In this document: piece after piece, positions 33,005 to 44,200 of the stretch
Position numbering within the stretch: the first letter of the stretch is position 1
How the letters are laid out: each line of letters opens with the position of its first letter
Source: Glebionis coronaria
Lineage: Eukaryota; Streptophyta; Magnoliopsida; Asterales; Asteraceae
Direction: 5' to 3'
Length of the DNA stretch: 64,000 bases
Assembly (NCBI GenBank): GCA_025667525.1
Contig: CM046876.1
Coordinates: forward strand, 571,017,469 to 571,081,468
Notes under the pieces: model-generated
Seen by the model: the letters and a program-made list of their open reading frames with translations, nothing else
Told to the model about the DNA's origin: nothing
Database searches by the model: none
Position numbers and translations under genes: made by a program

Positions 33005-34697
33005 ATGTACACAAGATACTTTTTTTATTCCGGATTTATGCAACATACTTTTAAATACTTACTAATCTAGGCAATATTAACCAAAATGTGACTTGTTTGA
33101 CAGGTTACCACTTAAAAAAGTTACAGTTTCGTCCTTTGGTCTGCGTGCACTTCCACCGTTAGTCCTTTGACATTTTTTCATTAGAAAACTTAGTAATGAT
33201 ACATTGACATTAATACATGTATTTTTATACACGTTTTTATACACACTTTTTATACGTGTAATTATATACACGTTTTATACGCGAGAAATTCTGAACTTTG
33301 ACAGACGATTTCAACGTCAAAGCTAATCCCGTAAACTCCAAAAAAACTCACGTTAAGTCAATATATACGTTCTCTACAACTTTCATGTTTTATGTTTTCA
33401 TGAAAAAGACACTTAGATGGTGGAAACCCCGATTTAAAACTATGACAGCGATACTAGTATCTTCGGTAATTAAGTAAATCCGAATTTCGACAATCTCAGT
33501 TAGTGCTAAATACTTACTTTGAAGTCTCTAAACCTATCAATGACTGAATATAGACATTCTATACGTAAAATATTATAAAACAAAGTGTAAAACTTATAAA
33601 AATAGTAGTAAGATAAAAATGGAAAATTTAATAAGTGCACCAGATCGATTCCATTACGTATCCAAAAAAAAACCTGTGAAACGAATTTGCTCGAAAAACT
33701 TCTCGTTTAAAATTAAACTCAAACACAAAACATGTGTCTAAAAATGTGTATCGAAGTGTGTGTATACAAACGTGTATAAAAGTTGTATAAAAACGTGTGT
33801 ATAAAATTGTGTGTATTAAAAAGCGTAAAAAATATTTATATAATTGCGTAAAAACGTGTGTATATAAATGTTTTTTACGCTTTTTTATACACACAGTTTT
33901 ATATACTTTTTTATACACTCGTTTTTATACACGTTTGTATACACACACTTCGATACACATTTTTAGACGCATGTTATGTGTTTGAGTTTTATTTTAAACG
34001 TGAATTATTTCGAGCAATTTTTTCCAGTCTTATATTTTTCAGATACGTAATAGAATCGATATGCGTTTATTTATTTTTTTTATCATACTACTATCGTTAT
34101 AAGTTTTAAAGTTTATTTAATAATATTTTATATATTGACTGTCTATATTTAGTCACTGGTAGATTTAGAGACTTAAAAGTAAGTTTTTAGCACTAAACGA
34201 GATTGTCGAAATCCGAATTTACTTAATTATCGAAAATACTAGTATTGCTGTCAAAGTTTTAAATCGAGGTTTCGACCATCAAAATATCTTTTTCATGAAA
34301 AACATAAAGCATGAAAGTTATAGAGAACGTATACATTGACTTAGCGCGAGATTTTCGGAGTGTACGGGATAGTCTTGACGCTAAAATCGTCTGTCAAAGT
34401 CCAAACTTTCTCGCGTATAAAAACGTGTATATAATTGCACGTATAAAAAAGTGTGTATAAAATCGTGTATAAAAATGTGTGTATTAAAGTCAAAGTATCA
34501 TTACTAAGTTTGTAACGAAAAAATGTCAAAGGACTAACGGGGGAAGTCCACGTAGACCAAATGACCAAAGTGTAACTTTTCTAATTGGTAACCGATCAAA
34601 CAAGTCACATTTTGGTCAATATTGCGTAGATTAATAAGTATGTGAAAGTATGTTGCGTAGATATAGAATAAAACAAGTATCTTGCATACATTAATTA
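33005..34697. mobile_element. 1.7-kb foldback element with ~840-bp arms
   Basis: Left arm (33005-33840) and right arm (33850-34697) are inverted copies along almost their whole length. Paired landmarks: ACAAGATACTTTTTTTATTC with its complement near 34672-34690, CAACATACTTTTAAATAC, TTGGTCAATATTG, TTTGACAGACGATTTCAACG, CTACAACTTTCATG, TTAGTGCTAAATACTTACTT. The centre near 33845 is rich in TATACACGTTTTTATACAC words. No transposase. Target duplication is not clear. The arms have diverged enough that it is not a recent palindrome. Confidence 0.8.
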
Positions 34698-34729
34698 ATG
34701 GGTTAATTCCATATATGTCCAATTGAAAC

Positions 34730-35395
34730 CTTATAATGCCTTATTTACCCACCAAAATTCAATAATACCATATATATACCCAAATAAAACATTTTATTTG
34801 TCATATTTACCCATTTCATTATATAATCAATTTCAAAATATATTCTCATCATTAAATTCCCATTATGCCCTATGACTTTATTAAGTTTAAAACTTTAAAT
34901 GCTTGGTTATTTCAACGACAACTATCGTATTACCCATGTTGATCGTTAATAATATCAAATCATTTGCTCGTGGGCAATTGTGATTATGGTATGATGAATG
35001 GCTTGTCTTCTATGATTGTATCTGAATGTATTATTCGTATATTTGAAATGAATTTTGAAAGGATAAGCATTTAAGTATCAATAAGAACAATATAACTATT
35101 CAGTGCATGACCCATGAGGATACAATGTTTATGTGTCTAGCATTTTCATTTCCATTCCCAGTTTGAGAAAAACAATTTTCAAATCATCATCTTGCTACAT
35201 ATCGTGTAAAACTGTAAACAATAGAAGAATCATACTTATTTATTCATATTCTCAAAGGATACAATTGGTTTTTAGTGATGTAAACTAATTTTAAATTAAT
35301 TTATTAATAAAATGGGTAAATATGACAAATATGATATTTTAGTTGGGTATATTTGATATTACGGAATTTGGTTGGGTAAGTAAGGCATTATAAAT
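34730..35395. mobile_element. Inverted-repeat element with TAATGCCTTA ends
   Basis: TTATAATGCCTTATTTACCCACC at 34730 is matched inversely by GGTTGGGTAAGTAAGGCATTATAAA at about 35367-35391, and TTTGTCATATTTACCCATTT at 34798-34817 by AAATGGGTAAATATGACAAA at 35310-35329. TIR about 100-130 bp. Outer limits and target duplication unresolved. Confidence 0.6.
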
Positions 35396-35869
35396 GTTAC
35401 ATAAATTCATCTTCCCCAAAGTAAAAACTTCGTTGCCAAAAACTGTACTAGAAGAAAAAACTACTTATAGTTTTGTCGAACACACACAAAAAACCCGTAA
35501 ATTAACGGTAAACGGATAATACTATGTAGTAAAATTGTTTACCATGTTCTTCACTTTAGGATATAATGGGATTTTTTTTAGTTGTGTCTACAAGATGATT
35601 ATGTTTTGTCGTTTCTGATAAGGTAAATACTATTGGTGTGCGTTCATTTCCCTCCAAATAAATTATCACTTGAGAATAGGGATGAACATGGCCCGAAACT
35701 GATGGAACTAGAAACCAAATAAGTGAATTCAAAAACCAACATTTTAAAAGAAAGTAGAAACCAATAATCAAACTAAATTAAGGAGTTTCTTGACACAAGA
35801 GTCATGATTTGCCTTAAAGACACATTTCCTACATATTTTACAAGTAGCATATTTAATGTCTGAGTAAGA
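35396..35869. other. Intergenic, nothing recognised
   Basis: No ORF or repeat supported between the inverted-repeat element and the gag fragment. Confidence 0.4.
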
Positions 35870-36784
35870 TCAAGAATTCTTAGATGATTGATTGATGCTC
35901 CTAGGATATGACATGCTACGGTTAGCAGTGTTGGGTAAACTAGAAGGCATCTGACTAGGTTTGAAATTCCTATCTCTTACTTGTGTGTTTTGCTTAGCTT
36001 CCCTTAGACCAAATGTATGGCGAATGTCATTTGAACTAGTTCGAGACGTGTTCTTTGGACTATGTCTAGGGAGGCTAGATGCAATCATGTGATTAGGTCT
36101 TAAAAAAGCTGTTTTAGTCACATTGGGCCTAGATGGTGGAGTGACTGGTCTAGAAAGATGAACCATATCAACTTGGGATCTAAATGCAGTCGGTTGTCTA
36201 ACGGACTGATTTGTAGGCGGTTTCCCCAAGATTGATGGTTTTTCAAGCTTACTGTCCACACTAGTTCCTTTAGTTTTCCTCAATTTGTTTTTTAACGCAG
36301 CTATAGCAAAGACCTTTTCCTGTACTTGAGCCTTTAAAATCTCCTTTTCTTTGAGCAATTCATCTTGGGATGCCAACTTAGATTCAAGCAACTTAATTTG
36401 TTTCAAAAGATTATCCTTCTCAGCTTTAGAATCTAGAACTTTTTGATCCAATTTTCGTTCAAAAACAACGTTTGACTTTTCAAGTTTTTCAAAATATGTT
36501 TCAAATTTGTTCGTTTTCTTCGAAAATTCAACTTTGGCATCCTTAAGAACTTTTGATTTCTTAGCTACGATCGTTTCGAGCTCTTTAATCCTAGAATCAG
36601 AATTATTTAAAGAAGCAGTCATAAGGCACTTATCATGATGTTTAGCATTTTGAACACTTTCTCTCCCATTATGACTCACATCGGATGAATCAGAAGTGGT
36701 ATCACTATCACTCTTTTCCATCCCATGTTTGGCATAATTAGGTTTAGAATGCTCAACATGCTGTATATTGTTGAAACTTGACAC
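35870..36784 (-). pseudogene. Copia gag-region fragment, coiled coil
   Basis: 304-aa frame without a knuckle or protease. Acidic/Ser-rich start, then a coiled coil (residues about 70-175: RIKELETIVAKKSKVLKDAK ... LKNKLRKTKG), then Arg/Pro/Ser-rich (SILGKPPTNQSVRQP, LRPNHMIASS). Same overall style as the linker region of the Sirevirus gag at 43-45 kb, and from memory like a gag-pol linker common in Asteraceae copia proteins. No LTR or PBS nearby, so it is a broken piece. Confidence 0.6.
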
Positions 36785-36832
36785 CTGAACAGTTGGTGCT
36801 TGTGACTTGCTGCTCGTTTCATGCTTTTCTCC

Positions 36833-37336
36833 TTATTCTTTGCCCTTGCAATCTTGAACACTGTTCAAATTGTCAACCGTATGACCATCTTCCTTTTGTA
36901 TCTGCATATGTGTTTCTTGAACATGACAAGCATCCGGTAGGTGAAGTTGTGATCGTTCGTGAATCAAATGCTCAAGAAATTCTACGTGTTTGAACACTTT
37001 GCCACGAAAGTCTTGAATCTCGGAATGCATGTCTTCAAGGAAATACTTGCAGATCGTTGAATTTTCTTTCTTAGCAACATCGAATTGAAGGAATGACGAC
37101 AAGTGTTTCACTAGAACTTGAAGTGCATATGTGGATGTAGATTGATTTAAGGCTTCTTTGTCAAGTTCCTTGTATAGAGTACGCAAGTTTTTCATCATGT
37201 CATCGATGAAGAAAAGAGAAAGTTGACCAAAGAGTTCATCAGAGGCTGGTCTGGCCGTGAAATTTTTAAGTTCGAAAAGATGACGTTGAAGTTGTCTAAA
37301 TGAGACTTTACATCTTATTCTTGCCTCGTGTTGCAT
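36833..37336 (-). pseudogene. Upstream piece of the same gag-like fragment
   Basis: 167-aa frame directly upstream of 35870-36784 on the same strand, in a different frame and overlapping the track end near 36833. Predicted helical (RQLQRHLFELKN, RTLYKELDKEALNQS, FLQFDVAKKENSTI). Likely the preceding part of the same element with a frameshift between. Family unknown. Confidence 0.4.
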
Positions 37337-37344
37337 TTCTGCAA

Positions 37345-38275
37345 GTCTCCCTCTCGAAAAGTCGAATTCAATGATTCCTTTGAATTTCGATGAAAGATAA
37401 TTGTGTTAGTTGTCGAAAAAACGAAGGCGATATTTGACAATTCACGGGATTTTAGAAACCAACGAAGACGTAAAATACTTGAATCCTTGTTTGGTGATGT
37501 AGCATTTTCTCGTTACTTGTCTTGTCACTTTAATAATCCACAACTATAACGAACTCCCTCGATAAAACTAAAATACTCATTACCCTTAAATGGAACTTTA
37601 TATCACAAATTATAACCAAAATACAAATTTTGAAATGAAATTTGTATATAAGTTTTATGTAAGTATGATACCCATTTACAACTTATCAAAATATTGCAAA
37701 GACTCGACCCACATGCAAATTGCAGCCCTATACCTTGTCCACTCTCTTTGGATATAATCCCACCTTACCCTAGAAATTAGGTAGTCTTAACCCTAATCCA
37801 ACACACACACAAAAAAATAACTCCGCCTCCCTGTCTATTATTTCTCTCAAACATTCACCCACCCAATCTGTTGACCACCATCATATCCCAACTTCATCAT
37901 TTCCAAATCACACACAATCAAATAAATCTCATCTCAAGCAAATTATAATCAATCGGATGAGAAACCAATCCCACGAAGGAAGAACAACCGAAGATATTGG
38001 CTTCTATATCTTGTAAAACAAGGTCTCAGGTAGGTTAATTATTTTTCTGTGATTATGTGATACACAAATCGAGACAAGATTGGATAATAACAGATTTGTT
38101 ATAGATCTTTTCTTCTTCTTCGAATATTAATCTTGGATTTTGTCCAAAAAGATCAATGATAATAAGAATTTCGTGATTGATCTTAAATGATCTAGGCATG
38201 CATATTAAAAACACGAAACCTAAAACTAAGATCAATCAATTTTGTTTTGTTGAGTCTTTCGAGTCAAGTTTGTTT
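37345..38275. other. Non-coding, nothing recognised
   Basis: Contains a CT/AC-rich stretch (about 37800-37960) that looks like a plant 5'UTR followed by CAG|GTAGGT at about 38027-38035, but no gene follows. Confidence 0.4.
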
Positions 38276-38287
38276 TGAGTCAATTAT

Positions 38288-38640
38288 GTTTTGGTCGTGG
38301 ATCAAGTCTTGGTTGTGTCGATGGGTCGAGAGTCGTCTGTTTTGGTTTTGTCGAGGTTGAGGTCAAGACTTATGTGATTGTGAGTCTATCGAGTCTGTGT
38401 GGTTGTGATGTTGGAGTCGAGAGTGGTTTTGGTTTGTATTGAGACGAGTGTTATGTGGGTTTGATGAGAGTATGGCGTTGGTAGGTCTGGGTGAGTCGAG
38501 TGTCGTCTGTTGAGTTTAGATTGGTATTGGTCTTGGATCGAGTCTTAGTTGTGTCGATGGGTCGAGAGTGGTCTGTTTTGGTTTTGTCGAGGTTGAGTTT
38601 AGGTCGAGACTTGGTAAGTTAATGTGTTGTCGAGTCGTGA
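38288..38640 (+). repeat. GTCGAG-rich minisatellite, ~236-bp duplication
   Basis: TTGTGTCGATGGGTCGAGAG followed by TCTGTTTTGGTTTTGTCGAG occurs near 38313 and again near 38549; between them are shorter GTCGAG variants. Confidence 0.65.
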
Positions 38641-38829
38641 GTCTGTATGGTTGTGAAGTCTTGACTAGTGTTTGTATAGGACGAGTCTTTATATCACAAT
38701 ATAGGACGAGTCAAACTAACAAGTTACTAAAGTCGATTACACCATCGCAATATACAGTACACATCCCATCATAATATTTAACTTTTCCATCGCAATATCA
38801 AACTTTCCATCGCAAAATTCATACCATCA

Positions 38830-38990
38830 ATGTCACGATCGGAATGTCACGATCAGAATGTCACGATCAGAATGTCACGATCGCAATATACGATCGGAAT
38901 AATCTATCGGAATATTCGATCGCAATGTAGAAACCCTAAGGTTTTTGCGATCGCAATATTCCGATCGGAATGTGTATAATGACAAAAATG
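38830..38990 (+). repeat. TCACGATCRGAATG short tandem repeat
   Basis: Three to four copies of a 15-bp unit, then related CGATCGGAATAT words in both orientations. Confidence 0.7.
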
Positions 38991-39040
38991 ATCGCAACGA
39001 TAATGACAAGACTGACATATTGCAATATCAAAAAAACTAT

Positions 39041-39265
39041 CCCCGAGACAACAATTGATAAATAGAAAAATATTATACCATTGACAGATTTTAGAAGATA
39101 AAAGTTTGAGAAGAAAAAAAAAATCCCCGAGACAAAAGTTGATGAATATTATACCATTGACAGATTTTAGAAGATAAAAGTTTGAGAAGAAAAAAAAAAT
39201 CCCCGAGACAAAAGTTGATGAATATTATACCATTGACAGATTTTAGAAGATAAAAGACAAAAAAC
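39041..39265 (+). repeat. 76-bp tandem repeat, three copies
   Basis: TTATACCATTGACAGATTTT begins near 39073, 39149 and 39225, exact 76-bp spacing. It lies downstream (minus strand) of the PBS at 39471-39483, so it is probably in a copia leader. Confidence 0.8.
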
Positions 39266-39484
39266 AGTAGGTAAAAGTTTTGATAAACTGTTTGGACATA
39301 TTTGAGACAAAAGAAATCTTATGACGGTTTATAACAACACCAAATCAATAGATTAAAACAGTCACAAAAGTTATACCTATATTCGGAACCAAAAGAAAGA
39401 AAAAGAAAATAAAATTTTTTACCACTAAATCAATAGATAAAAACACGCAAATCCAAAGATTCAACCATAGCTCTTGATACTATT

Positions 39485-39784
39485 TGTAGATCCTTAATTT
39501 CTTAGGATTGTGAAAGTGTTTGAGTTTATCTAAAAGAGAGATAGATGAAGAAGAACTAGAGAGAGAAGGCTAGAGAGAGAAAGGAGATAAAGGAGAAAGA
39601 TGGAATGTTGAATGAATAACTAAGTGATCAACCCTTCCTAACATGCTAGGAGGGGTATATATATCCCACCCTACATGTGGGCTATATGGGCTATATGTTT
39701 ATTTATTGGATCACGAGCCCAATACTTGAATATATCCTTGGAGTGACCGATCCTTCCTAAATACGTAAAAACGTATTTCCAACA
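39485..39784 (-). repeat. Single LTR of the relic
   Basis: 300 bp, TGTTGGAAATACG to GGATCTACA on the minus strand, with GATCGGTCACTCCA and CTCTCTCTAG words shared with the 18-kb element LTR. Polypurine tract on one side and PBS on the other. Confidence 0.7.
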
Positions 39785-39889
39785 ATCTCCCCCTAAGGGA
39801 GGTCACTCCAAGTTACAATGTCCTAAATAGGCTATAGCTCGTGATCTATGCTAACAATGATGTGACCGAGACTTTCTTTGAAAAAACAT

Positions 39890-40124
39890 ATTTCCACCAA
39901 TTTTTATGTGGCGATTGTTCTTAAATAGGCTCCCTAATCGCTTGAGTTTGTCCTCTATTGGCTTAGATATTGAGTCGATTACATGTCCGGTTTGTAATGT
40001 TTTGGTTGAATCAAGTGATCAGTCTTTCTTCACTTGTGACACAGCCTTTACTGTGTGGCGTCTTGTGCGGACTTGGTCTCGATCTACTTTCCTTTCTTTT
40101 TCTTCATGTGGCGAGTGGGATAAT
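39890..40124 (+). pseudogene. LINE zinc-binding domain, 5' half of target
   Basis: MWRLFLNRLPNRLSL ... ITCPVCNVLVESSDQSFFTC then WRLVRTWSR ... EWDN. This is the C-terminal zinc-binding region of an L1-like RT. The frame is cut by the 18-kb LTR element and resumes at 58147 as WFQSWITSKDKKNR. Confidence 0.8.
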
Positions 40125-40454
40125 TGTTAGAAATACGTTTTAACGTATATTAGAAGTATCGGTCACTCCACAATATGATTTATGTTGTAATAGCTCGTAG
40201 TTAGTATTTAGTTATTATTTGCTTATTAACTTAAGTAAGAACCGGTCCATGGGCTTGTCATGGACCGGCCCAAGTCCACTTATGACTTGGAACTATAAAT
40301 ACCCCTTTCCACTAAGGAAAGGGGTTGGTTGTTATCATTTCTTAATTTCCACTTAATAAAATTCACATAGTTTCTCTCACTTTCTCTCTCTAACTTTCTC
40401 TCTCTAGAAATTAACAAACCCCTTCATAGATTCATTGATTATCAATATTCTACA
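40125..40454 (+). repeat. 5' LTR of the 18-kb element
   Basis: TGTTAGAAAT to TTCTACA, 330 bp. Contains a perfect 10-bp stem CCGGTCCATG / CATGGACCGG (40242-40268) and a TATA box TATAAATA (40294-40301), followed by a CT-rich tract. Confidence 0.95.
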
Positions 40455-40456
40455 TT

Positions 40457-40469
40457 TGGTATCAAGAGC
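40457..40469 (+). promoter_or_regulatory. Primer-binding site
   Basis: TGGTATCAAGAGC, two bases after the 5' LTR. It matches the initiator Met-tRNA complement TGGTATCAGAGC apart from one extra A. Confidence 0.85.
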
Positions 40470-40719
40470 TATGGGGTGATTTAAGGTGGTGATTTGTGTG
40501 GTTTTTTAGTTTTTGATTGTATTAGTGTTCTTTTAGAAAAATCATCTTGATTCTTGGTATTTTTGGTGTTTTTGTGATTGGGATTAGTGGATAAGTATTA
40601 GTTGTTACTTATTTTAGTCGAAAGCACAAAACTTTTTGGGTTATTTGGTCAAAATCTGGGCTTAATCGTAAGTTTTACTGTTCGACTGTTCATCTAAGGA
40701 GTTTCTGATTAACTCAGCG

Positions 40720-41160
40720 AAACTTCCGGATCAAGAAGTTCCGGATCAAGGAGTTCCGGATCAAGGAGTTCCGAGTCAAGAAGTTCCGAATCAAGAAACT
40801 TCCGAACCAAGGAGTTCCGAGTCAAGAAGTTCCGAATCAAGAAACTTCCGAACCAAGAAGTTCCGAGTCAAGAAAACTTCCGAACCAAGAACTTCCGAGT
40901 CAAGAAGTTCCGGATCAAGCCAAAGTTCCGAACCAAGAAACTTCCGAATCAAGAAGTTCCGGATCAAGCCAAAGTTCCGGATCAATAACTTCCGAACCAA
41001 GAAGTTCCGACTCAATCCAAAAAGTTCCGAATCAAGGTAATCTTCCGAATCAACCAAAAGTTCCGAATCAAGGTAATCTTCCGAATCAACACAAAGTTCC
41101 GAATCAAGGTAATCTTCCGAATCAAACTTCCGAATCAACAAAAAGTTCCGAATCAAGGGT
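40720..41160 (+). repeat. Hairpin-array 1 in the gag leader
   Basis: About 25 units of AAGTTCCGAATCAAG / AAACTTCCGAACCAAG alternating AAGTTCC and ACTTCCG. Neighbouring AAGTT and AACTT segments are complementary, so RNA could fold into many short hairpins. Ends about 140 bp before the gag ATG. Confidence 0.85.
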
Positions 41161-41295
41161 TATTTTGCTTGTTTTTTCGACGATTTATTAGAGGATTTAA
41201 TCTTGGTTTCATACAACAAAAACACAACACAATTCACAAACTTTACTTCACTGCTCGATCAACCGATAATCTCTGTTTCTTTGAAGAAAAACAAA

Positions 41296-44200
41296 ATGAA
41301 TCCAAATTCAGTAATGCCTCAGATGACATCTCTTACGGATATATCAATCATAACGGGAACTGATAGCCGTCCACCGATGCTCATTAAAGAGGTGTTTGAG
41401 GCATGGCAAGGTCGAATGATGCAATATCTAAAGGGGAAACCGACCTACGGAAGACTTATGGTCAAATCGATTTTGAATGGTCCACTCGATTATGGTACCA
41501 TTACGGTTGACAACGTGACTAGACCACGAGAATTTGAAGAACTCACTCCAGCCCAACAACTTGTTGCAGATGCAGATGAAAAAGCTCTTCAAACAATTCT
41601 CCAAGCTCTTCCCCATGACATCTATAGGATGGTGAGTCAGTATACGGTGGCAAAGGATCTATGGGAACGTCTTAAGGTGTTGCTACAAGGCACGTCTCTC
41701 ACCAAACAAGAAAGGGAGTGTCAGCTGTATGATTTGTTTGATAGATTCACCTACAACCCAGGGGAAACACTCCACGATTATTACTTCAGATTCACCACAC
41801 TCATGAATGATCTGAATGTCTACAATCTTGTGATTGCACCATTCCAGGTTAACACCAAATTCTTGAATACTCTACCTCAAGCTGAATGGGGTGAGTATAT
41901 TACCGATGTGAAGTTAACCCGGGATTTGCATAAGTGCAACTTAGATCAAATCTATGCCTTCCTTCAGCAGCATGAGAAGCATGTGATTATGCACCGTTCT
42001 CCTCGTGGTATGCACCCAGATTCTTTAGCATTGATGGCGAATCAACCAAGCTTGTCTCACAACAACACACCCTATATCTTGGGACATCAAGCTTATCATC
42101 AATCACCTTACATGACACCAGCCTTTCCCCAATACTCGATTCTACCACAACCACCCACCTCACATCAGCAACAATATCGGTTCAATGCACCCTCACCACA
42201 GTATGCTTCACAACCTCATCCAGCAAATGTTGCACATTATGCTCAGCCATCATATTCGTCTTATCAAGAGAATGCAGCATATCCAACAAGCTACCCTGAT
42301 CAAATGAGTCTTCCTTATACTGATTATGCAGCTCATCCAGATCAAGCACTATATTGTGATGATGAGGAAGTCCCAGTTCCTGTATTCCAACAAGGAGCTG
42401 ACCCAGTTGAAGTGCTAACTACTATGTCTGCTTACCTCACAAGAACTTTAAGCAAACGAGGATTCAGAGGATCAGCTCCTACCAACAATCAGTTGAGGAA
42501 TTCATCCAATTCTCGCCAACAAGCTACAATTGAGAATGGCAGAGTAATGGTTCAGCCAATTCAGCCATATCAGGGGAGAACTTCCACATCAACCAATGTT
42601 CGCACCGCCAATCCTGCTCCTGCTCCAATGGTCAACAATCCTCCACGGGTTAATACAGGCAAATTGAGAATGATCACCTGCTACAACTGCAAAGAAGAGG
42701 GTCATATGTCCAGGGATTGTAAGAAACCTAAGAGGAAAAGGGATGGACAGTGGTTTGCAGAAAAGATCTATCTGGTGAATGCTCAGGCGCAAGGAAGGGA
42801 ACTTGATGAAGAGGAGCTTGCATTTCTTGCTGACCCAGGGATTGCTGAACAAGACGTTGTCACTACGCAGAATGCAGCTTACCAAGCCGATGATCTTGAT
42901 GCGTATGATTCCGATTGTGATGACTTTCAGACTGCAAAGGCGGCTTTCATGGCAACTTTTTCCAGCTTAGGGCCAGATAAGAAATCTGAGGTACATATTA
43001 ATGACACTGATAATGCCACTGATGCTAGTATTCAACCACATCAAGTTGGGCAAGAGAGTGCTGATTCGAATGAATCTTCGGTGGTGAGTCTTTCAAATGC
43101 GGAGACAAACAATGATAGCAATATCAATGTGAGTTCCCAGACTTTGAGTGAATCACAACCAGGACCCAGTTCGCATACGCCTACTCCTGCTCAACAAGAT
43201 TTGGTCATGGTTCCTGCTACACTACTTAGCCAAATGAATGCTGCACTCTTAGAAACCTTAGCTAAGAATAAGAATTTGTCTGAAGAGCTTGCCTTAAGCA
43301 ATGAGAAAGTACAAACTTTGGAATTAGTGCCTTCGTCTAGTGTTCTCACAAATCTCGAATATGATCACTTTAGAAACAAACAAATGGGTCACTTGCAAGA
43401 AATCGAGAACTTAAGAGCAAATCTGTCTAGTGAACTTAGAGAAAAGGAGTTAGTGGTCACTAATTTTCAAAAACTTCAAACTGATTTTGAATTACTCGAA
43501 TCTAAGAAGACTGAAATGGAGATTAATGCTACTAATAAGATTAGAAGTCTAGACTACTTGCTATTAAGACAACACGCTGCTTCACAACTAGTTCACTTAT
43601 TTGATGCTTCGTTTAAAGAGTTTAACTTATCACGTCTAAAAGGCCTTCCCCCTAATCCACGATATGCAAAACAAGCTTTAAGACATAGTCCTAGACTTTA
43701 TAATGCAACTCAATTAGGATTGGCTTTAGACCCGATTGTTTTTCCCAATGATAGAACAAGTAAGGCTCTAGTTGATGAGGATCGGTCATACAATTCTGCA
43801 AAATATCCCGAATGTGATTATTTTAAAATGAATAAGGAGCTTGCTAAAACTGATTTTAGAGTTCGCTTCCATATGGATAAAGATCTCATCACAGCACCGA
43901 CCTACATGTTAGAGGAAGAACGCCCTAGTACATTTCCTACACTTGTCAACATGGAAGATCCTAAGGAAATTCCAAAGAATCTTCCACCGGTTAGCACTGT
44001 ATGGTTAAACTTGAAAGAGATTAACCGATACTTTACTACCTTTGACAAGGTCATTTTGGAATGTACGACTTCAAATGGCTTAAACGCCGGAGAATGGGCT
44101 TTCGAACACATGAACGAGGTGTTTAAAACTAAGATCAATCCGTTTGTCGAAAGTCTAAAAGGAAGTTTTGCATCTCTTAAGGAAAATCTTCAGTTTGAAA

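Larger units (their letters stand above)
39000..39905 (-). mobile_element. Relic of a Sirevirus-related copia: internal-LTR-internal
   Basis: On the minus strand: 3' internal end with CTCCCTTAGGGGGAGAT (39785-39802), one LTR, then a PBS-like TAGTATCAAGAGC and leader with 76-bp repeats. One LTR flanked by internal sequence on both sides occurs in tandem insertions or one-LTR circles. The 3' internal end matches the 18-kb element's end (GAGTGACCTCCCTTAGGGGG). Confidence 0.6.

Noticed and set aside
38830..38990. CRISPR-like short repeats
   Set aside because: Units are contiguous with no unique spacers, in plant nuclear DNA; a minisatellite.
40791..41156. 121-aa minus-strand repeat ORF
   Set aside because: Antisense reading of hairpin-array 1.
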